The notes under the pieces are model-generated. The model did not search any database. It saw only the letters and a list, made by a program, of their open reading frames with translations, and was not told where the DNA came from. The translations under genes and the position numbers were made by a program. Source: Tritrichomonas musculus (taxonomy: Eukaryota > Parabasalia > Tritrichomonadida > Tritrichomonadidae). From it: a stretch of DNA of 64,000 nucleotides. This document shows, in pieces, positions 58,853 to 64,000 of this stretch; position 1 is the first letter of the stretch, and each line of letters opens with the position of its first letter. The stretch spans positions 558,001-622,000 of the forward strand of contig JAPFFF010000035.1 in NCBI GenBank assembly GCA_039105265.1. The letters run 5' to 3'.

Positions 58853-59440
58853 TTAGATTAATTTTGCATTTCTGAGATCTTCCTCAACAAATTGCCAGTT
58901 GACAGCACCCCAATATTTGTTGAAATACTCAGCTTTACGGTTTTCATAATCAATATACCACGCATGCTCCCAAGTATCGACACAAAGAAGAGGAACACCT
59001 CCATCTTTAACTGGATTGGCTGCATTAGAGTATTGATTAATTGAAACAGATCCATCTTCGTTCTTTGCCAAATAACACCATCCGCTTCCAAATACAGTTG
59101 AAGCCTTCTGTACGAATTCTTCCTTGAACTTTTCAACACTACCGAAGTGTTTATTTAAAAAGGCAGAAACATCAGCAGGAATTTCTTGTTGTTTTGCTGT
59201 AAGGCAATTCCAGAAAAATGAATGATTATAATGCTGGGCAACATTATTAAATATTGGTCCTGTGGCATGCTTTAAAATCTCATCAATTGGCTTTCCATTG
59301 AATTCACTAGCTGGAACAATCTTATTGGCTGTGTCAACATAACCTTGATGATGCTTTTGAACATGAATTTGAATTGCATGAGGTGAAAGGAAACCTGGAA
59401 GTCCAGATTCAATATAAGGTACCTTAGCAATGCTGAACAT
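58853..59440 (-). CDS. Iron superoxide dismutase
   Basis: A 195-aa Fe-type superoxide dismutase, the normal length for the bacterial/protist family. It disproportionates superoxide to oxygen and peroxide, protecting an oxygen-sensitive anaerobic metabolism. All four metal ligands are in place: His26 (IQIHVQKHH), His73 (AQHYNHSFFW), Asp155 and His159 (CVDTWEHAWYIDY). Gln69 in the AQHYNHSFF block and the absence of a Mn-type GGH/Q pattern further on favour iron. There is no clear targeting peptide beyond MFSIAKVPYI, so cytosol is most likely, although trichomonad hydrogenosomal leaders can be very short. A TCATT initiator lies 9-13 nt before the ATG. Downstream it converges on the triple-kinase gene. 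Confidence 0.95.
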   Translation of the reverse strand: MFSIAKVPYIESGLPGFLSPHAIQIHVQKHHQGYVDTANKIVPASEFNGKPIDEILKHATGPIFNNVAQHYNHSFFWNCLTAKQQEIPADVSAFLNKHFGSVEKFKEEFVQKASTVFGSGWCYLAKNEDGSVSINQYSNAANPVKDGGVPLLCVDTWEHAWYIDYENRKAEYFNKYWGAVNWQFVEEDLRNAKLI

Positions 59441-59448
59441 TTTATAAA

Positions 59449-59453
59449 AATGA
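59449..59453 (-). promoter_or_regulatory. Initiator (Inr), TCATT
   Basis: TCATT on the minus strand, 9-13 nt before the ATG of Fe-SOD. Confidence 0.55.
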
Positions 59454-61295
59454 AGTCCAGATTTAACGATATAATAAATTTATTGAAAAATTTCAATAGT
59501 TTATTTCATTTTATCTATAATCTTGTCTGCCATTTTGCTCAAAAATTGTTCATAAAATTAGGAAAACTATTATTTATTTAATATTACAAAAAAAAATTTT
59601 TTCACAAAAAAGAAAAAAAATTCAATTAATTATTCTTATTTTTCAAAGCCAAATAGAATATTTCTATCTTTTAAAACCTCGATTTATCTTCATTAAAATA
59701 GCATTTAAATCATTGTTTTAATATATTAAAGAAATTTTATTTAACAAAAAATGAAAAAAATTGTTAAAAAACAAATATGGGATTAATTTAGAAATAATTT
59801 TATTACAGTTACTTTTGCCTAATCATGTCCAGAATGTCCAATCTCTTTTGATTAATGTCTAGAATTTGAGAAACTTTGATTTCTAGATTCAGTTTTGGAG
59901 TTGGTCATTAAAAAAGATTCATTTAATTTACAAACATTTGGATAGAAAAGTGCCATTGATGAATTACATATGTATCCTCCAGTTTCACGGTTTCTTATAT
60001 CTTGACTGTTCCGCAGATATATCCAAATAGAAATGTTTATTTATTATAAAATTTTAAAAGAATGCGCAAAATAATTGATTATTTTACTTATAATGATTTT
60101 CACCATAAAAAATAAAAGGAAATTTAGACAGATATTTTTATAAAAAAAAGTATCTGAATTAAAATGATCATAGAACATAAAAAATAATTATTTATGGCCT
60201 CGTTTTAAGAGGTGGAATAATATCCTCAGCAATTTTGATTTGATTATTTATTTTTCCACTTCACACAATATGACAAATGTTTATTGTCAATATGTAAATA
60301 TTCGTCGAGATTCTATTAATGATATAAAGTATTGAATCATTCTAAAAAAAATGCAGTTTTGTGCAGAGAAAGGAGAAGAAAAGTAAGAATCAATGAAAAT
60401 AAAAGAGGTGGAAAAGAAACATTAACAATGGCATTTCTCTCTTTTTCAAATTATGAAAAATTCCTCGGGAATTTCCAATGAAAAAATGAGATATTGAATT
60501 TTGATTTTTAATACGACAAACTCAATTTCTAATGGCGTATTTCAACTATTATCTGAAAAATAGTATTTGTTGAGTATTATTTTAAAATCATTTCTGTTGT
60601 TTGAAAAAATAAATACTATTAGTTGATTAGAAGTAGCAAATCAATGCATGTATAATTGGAATTCGGCAGAAGAGTAATTGTACATGCACTGGACTTTAAA
60701 GATTAAAAAACCTAAAGAGCAACTGAAATAAGACGTGTCTTTCTTAACTGTCGAATCTTTAAAGTGAGGTGAAAAAAACAAGACAAAATTTTAAAAGCAA
60801 GACAAAATTTTTAAAATTTTTAAAAACAAGAAATAATTTTCTAAACAAATTATCAATCATATCAAAAGGATAGAAAATATCACTTCAAAAACATGAAATA
60901 CAAAAAATCTAATAAAAAAAAAGTGGAAAATTTTTGAGAGCCTTATCAACCAAAATTTTTCTCAAAAAGTTATTTTTTTTTTTGTGAGATTCTTCAAGTT
61001 TGACACTTGAATTGGAGTTAAACTATTCTCTTTGTGATTGCTGACTTTTACAGAGAGAAACTTTCAAGCGAAATTTTTTTGAAATTTAAAATCACTTTTT
61101 GAAGAATCTCTAGAATAGCAAGTGCGCCGAGCTCAGGTATAACACAAATCTGTTGCTATTATCAACATCAGCAATGAAAGAACATTGTTCGAGAATCAAT
61201 TGCTAGTTGTTCAACATTATATTATTTTGAATAACTGATTTGATAAATTAAAAAAAGTTTACTCTTTTTGAATGTAACTTTTTTGCTGAATTTAA
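59454..61295. other. Long intergenic with hairpins
   Basis: No gene supported over 1.8 kb. Two exact 12-bp inverted pairs stand out: ACTTTAAAGATT (60693-60704 with 60754-60765, closing about 73 nt) and GAGATTCTTCAA (60986-60997 with 61099-61110). The first could be a small structured RNA or terminator; nothing else supports a gene. Confidence 0.4.
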
Positions 61296-61604
61296 TTATA
61301 AAATAAACATATTTAATGGTATTTCATCAGAAGTTGTGCTAGAATCTTCAGAATGTGATGGGGCTTCAGTATGATTCTGAAGTTTTTTGGAAAGAAGAAT
61401 TAAAATGGCTATAAATATAAAGAAAATCAAAATCATTGATTCTAAAAATATTGTCAAAATCAAAATTTTTTGCGATAAACTATGATAATTCGATCTTTCA
61501 AGCAAATTCAAATTACTTGTATAGTTAGAATTATTAGAAACTGTTTCTGTGAAAGATATTGTGGATTTTAAATTAAAAATTGAATGTGTTAAATCGTTGC
61601 TCAT
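61296..61604 (-). CDS. Small single-TM protein, 102 aa
   Basis: ATG at 61604 (MSNDLTHSIFNLKS). A Ser/Asn/Thr-rich segment with possible N-glycosylation sites (NNSNYTSNLN) is followed by one strong transmembrane helix (KILILTIFLESMILIFFIFI and on to ILLSKK) and a polar, acidic tail (SHSEDSSTTSDEIPLN). Topology with the N-terminus outside and a short cytoplasmic tail resembles the membrane anchor end of trichomonad surface proteins, but no signal peptide or ectodomain is present. It could be a genuine small membrane protein or the leftover 3' end of a larger surface-protein gene. Confidence 0.4.
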   Translation of the reverse strand: MSNDLTHSIFNLKSTISFTETVSNNSNYTSNLNLLERSNYHSLSQKILILTIFLESMILIFFIFIAILILLSKKLQNHTEAPSHSEDSSTTSDEIPLNMFIL

Positions 61605-61803
61605 AAAAAAACTTGTATTATTTGCTTTATTATTAAGGTTCTTTCAAAAATTGATCGTTTTTGGTAAATATTTTACCTATATTAATTTTATTATTTTTAG
61701 ACATTTTTCTCTCAATTAGTTTTTATATGTCTAAAAAATTTGAAATTTGAATGAATGCACAGATAAAGTTGGATAAAACTTTTGGCCAGATTCAAGGAGA
61801 CAT

Positions 61804-62075
61804 TCAAAACTTCAACCTCGGCTAAGATCATCTATTATTCCAAATAGCCAAACTTTACAGTAATCTCTTTCAGAAAAATAAATTTTTAATATAAATATTT
61901 TTCTTCTCCATTGATAAACTCAAATAATCGCGATATTTTATATCTTTCTACTAATCGACAACAAGATATCTCTGATAATTTAAGTTCCACTTTTCTGTCT
62001 AGACAAACAGACCATTCAAGACTTCAACCTCAGCTAAGATCATCTATTATTCCAAATAGCCAAAATTTACAGCAA
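61804..62075 (+). repeat. ~55-bp direct repeat
   Basis: ACTTCAACCTCGGCTAAGAT and the following 35 bases (61804-61860) recur nearly identically at 62017-62075 (ACTTCAACCTCAGCTAAGAT). The second copy translates as LQPQLRSSIIPNSQNLQQ in a frame without ATG. It appears to be a local duplication at the start of the MULE relic. Confidence 0.65.
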
Positions 62076-62159
62076 AGTTTAGTTGAAAAATAATAACATT
62101 TTTCTTCTTGTAGTATTCAGAAATCCCATAAAAATAATGAAGACTCGATTCATCTTAAT

Positions 62160-63835
62160 AAATGATCAATTTTAGATCCAACTCAGTTTGATCAGGTAGA
62201 ATCATCTGAAAAAGTCTTTAATAAAATCGAAATCACAAATTCAATTATATCATATTTTATGAGTTATACTAATGTCGATGACGAAATTTTTGTGTTTTCA
62301 AGTGATTCTTATCCTCTAGATTGGCTGAATACATTATATTCTATGAAAAAGTTTTGATATTTCCTGGATTTTCGAATAAAAGGAAAGAGTGGAATTATAC
62401 ATATCTATCCTGCGAGCTAAATAAATTGAACATGTTTCAAAGCGTCCCACAAAATGATCACCATAAGTTTTGTTGTGTTCACCAAAAAAATCCAAAATGG
62501 AAAGTTTCAATAAAATTTGATTAACAAATTACAGTTAAAGCATAATTGGATTTTGTTAGGAGTTTTTTGCTCTGCCACCATAATCAATTTTTTTCTATTA
62601 AGAGAAAAATTAAAAAATTAAGAACCAAATATGTGTCTCAAATTGAACCAAATAGCAGTTCTTTAAAACTATTGAAATACTCATCTCTAATATTAAATTC
62701 AATATATGACTTTTCAAACGTATTTATTTTTTTTGTTCATAAAATGATCAGAGATGGTATTCAAGAAAACGATGATACAGAAACTATAATAAGATATTAT
62801 GAAACTTTTTGTGATGAAGATACTGAAACTGTTTCAAGCATTGAAGTATTAAAAGAAAAAATAGCTGGATATTTACTATTTAATATCTTTCCTACAGGAA
62901 AAAAACGTAGAAATTATCCAAAAATATCTTATAAAGAAAAAAACTGATATATTATTTCAGGAAGGTATATACTACCTTGGTCGAAATCATTAGTGGAAGA
63001 TAACCAGATTAATAGTTATCTTCTTGATGCAACATTTCGAATAATGCCATATTTTGATACATCAATCATTATGGCTTCAATATTCAATACTGGTATGACA
63101 TTGGGATTCTCTTTCACAAGGACTGAGGAGTCAGAAAGCTTTAAACTACTATTTGATAATTTGAATAGTAAATGCGGAATAAGCTTTGATAAGAAAGTTA
63201 TAGAAACTGATCAAGGAACGGCGCTGAGTTCTACAATTAAACTTCATGAAATGATCCACTTAAAGTGTCTTAGACACTTTTTAAAAAATTTACAGCCTAA
63301 TAATAGTTATCATATGAAACAGTTAATAGAGTACTGTTAAGATTTTGAATTCAAAAAGACTTTGAAAGAGCTAAACAAGTATTTTCAAAAAAGCAATATC
63401 ATTAGAGGATTCACACTTGCAAACAGGGAAACAATCCTTAGTTTCTGTAAAGGCATATATCTATGATATACTTAATAAAGACGGTTTAATATATAACTAT
63501 GAAAATGGTTCAATTCAATTCAATTCAATGAAAAAGATAAATGGGATAAATTATCTATGCTAAACAGAATAAAATATCGGATGCCATCAACGACCAATAG
63601 CCTTGAGAGTTATCATGGTCAATTAAAGGTTCCAATTGATAGCATTTTATTATCGATTATCTGAGTTAAAAAAAGTGCCAAACCTGATAATTGATATCAG
63701 AATAACAAGCCTATATGAGGGGACTATAATTTTGGAGTCTATCTTTTCAAATGTTATTAAATTTTTTTTCTTATACAATGAGTTTTATTTAGAAATAATA
63801 ATTTCAATATGTAGGTGTACTATCCAATGAATATT
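62160..63835 (+). pseudogene. MULE-type transposase, broken
   Basis: Pieces in several plus-strand frames. They include NSIISYFMSYTNVDDEIFVF, WNYTYLSCELNKLNMFQ with a Cys/His part (KFCCVHQKN), a long helical linker (62546-62947), the transposase core SYLLDATFRIMPYFDTSIIM with the first catalytic Asp kept, VIETDQGTALSSTIKLHEM with the second, and HLKCLRHFLKNLQ for the C-H motif. Then comes MPSTTNSLESYHGQLK, the conserved block near the third acidic position. Stops and shifts separate them (near 62355, 62523, 62946, 63340, 63460, 63640). It is a different MULE from the relic at 11.6-13.2 kb, which has lost its first Asp. No terminal repeats seen; it may run past the window. Confidence 0.65.
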
Positions 63836-64000
63836 GAATGAATTATGAGTAATTGCATAATATGTTTTTGCAGTTATTTCATTAAATCAGAAAATTCGCT
63901 CTGATACAGTTTTGTGTATTTGATATAGATTAATAATTTCTAGTCAACTTTTTTATATCCATACAATTGGTTGAGTTATTTAGCAAAGAAAAAGCTATTG

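Noticed and set aside
1-64000. tRNA and rRNA genes
   Set aside because: I searched by eye for B-box sequences (GGTTCGAATCC-like) and conserved rRNA cores; none was convincing apart from the weak tRNA-like relic at 4566.

Overview
The window looks like nuclear DNA from a trichomonad (Parabasalia; Trichomonas/Tritrichomonas-like). The DNA is very AT-rich. Genes are mostly single open frames with short intergenic gaps. The families are those typical of these parasites: BspA-type leucine-rich repeat (LRR) proteins, DUF3447/ankyrin proteins, kinases fused to Sel1 or ankyrin repeats, legumain-like and calpain-like cysteine peptidases, and an iron superoxide dismutase. Many genes have a TCAYW motif 10-30 nt before the ATG, matching the known trichomonad initiator (Inr). 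The species is an inference; no rRNA or tRNA confirms it. Many open frames in this AT-rich DNA begin at TTG or GTG; where that happened I moved the start to the first plausible ATG.

Layout. 0.5-4.3 kb: a broken Sel1-repeat gene and an intact pseudokinase-Sel1 gene. 4.4-6.1 kb: small relics (a tRNA-like sequence, a poly(A)-binding-protein-like RRM) and a dispersed repeat. 7-8.2 kb and 22.9-24.1 kb: two near-identical legumain-like peptidase genes. Between them, 8.2-22.4 kb is mobile-element territory: a dead MULE transposase, an element with ~140-bp terminal inverted repeats, a DDE-transposase relic between inverted repeats, a complete-looking 3.6-kb Tc1/mariner/pogo-type transposon (15806-19401, DD35D transposase, TA target duplication), a MITE inserted in an HNH-endonuclease relic, and another DDE relic. 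25.4-34.2 kb: a TPR-like fragment, a kinase-ankyrin gene with a 16-cassette ankyrin array behind it, and a DUF3447-ankyrin-LRR gene. 34.5-36 kb: a GOST-like seven-TM protein. 36-39 kb: relics. 39.3-42.5 kb: a DUF3447-ankyrin gene in cassettes. 43-59.4 kb is the gene-dense core: a DUF3447-LRR-GTPase protein, a calpain, a Sel1 kinase of 1222 aa, a triple-kinase protein of up to 1910 aa, and Fe-SOD. 59.4-64 kb: a long spacer, a small membrane protein, and a dead MULE.

The most unusual feature is how ankyrin repeats are encoded. At three loci (26.1-29.3 kb minus; 40.4-42.5 kb plus; 32.4-32.6 kb plus) the repeats sit as separate coding cassettes, each starting and stopping at the same point of the ankyrin repeat. 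Most are exactly 30 codons in the first array. They are separated by AT-rich spacers of about 70-340 bp with stop codons. Cassettes stay free of stops and vary mostly at synonymous positions, while spacers do not stay open. The spacers lack the known trichomonad splice signals (GTAYGT, ACTAACACACAG) and have no consistent GT-AG ends. This could be an unrecognised intron class, a silent cassette reservoir, or another way of joining coding segments.
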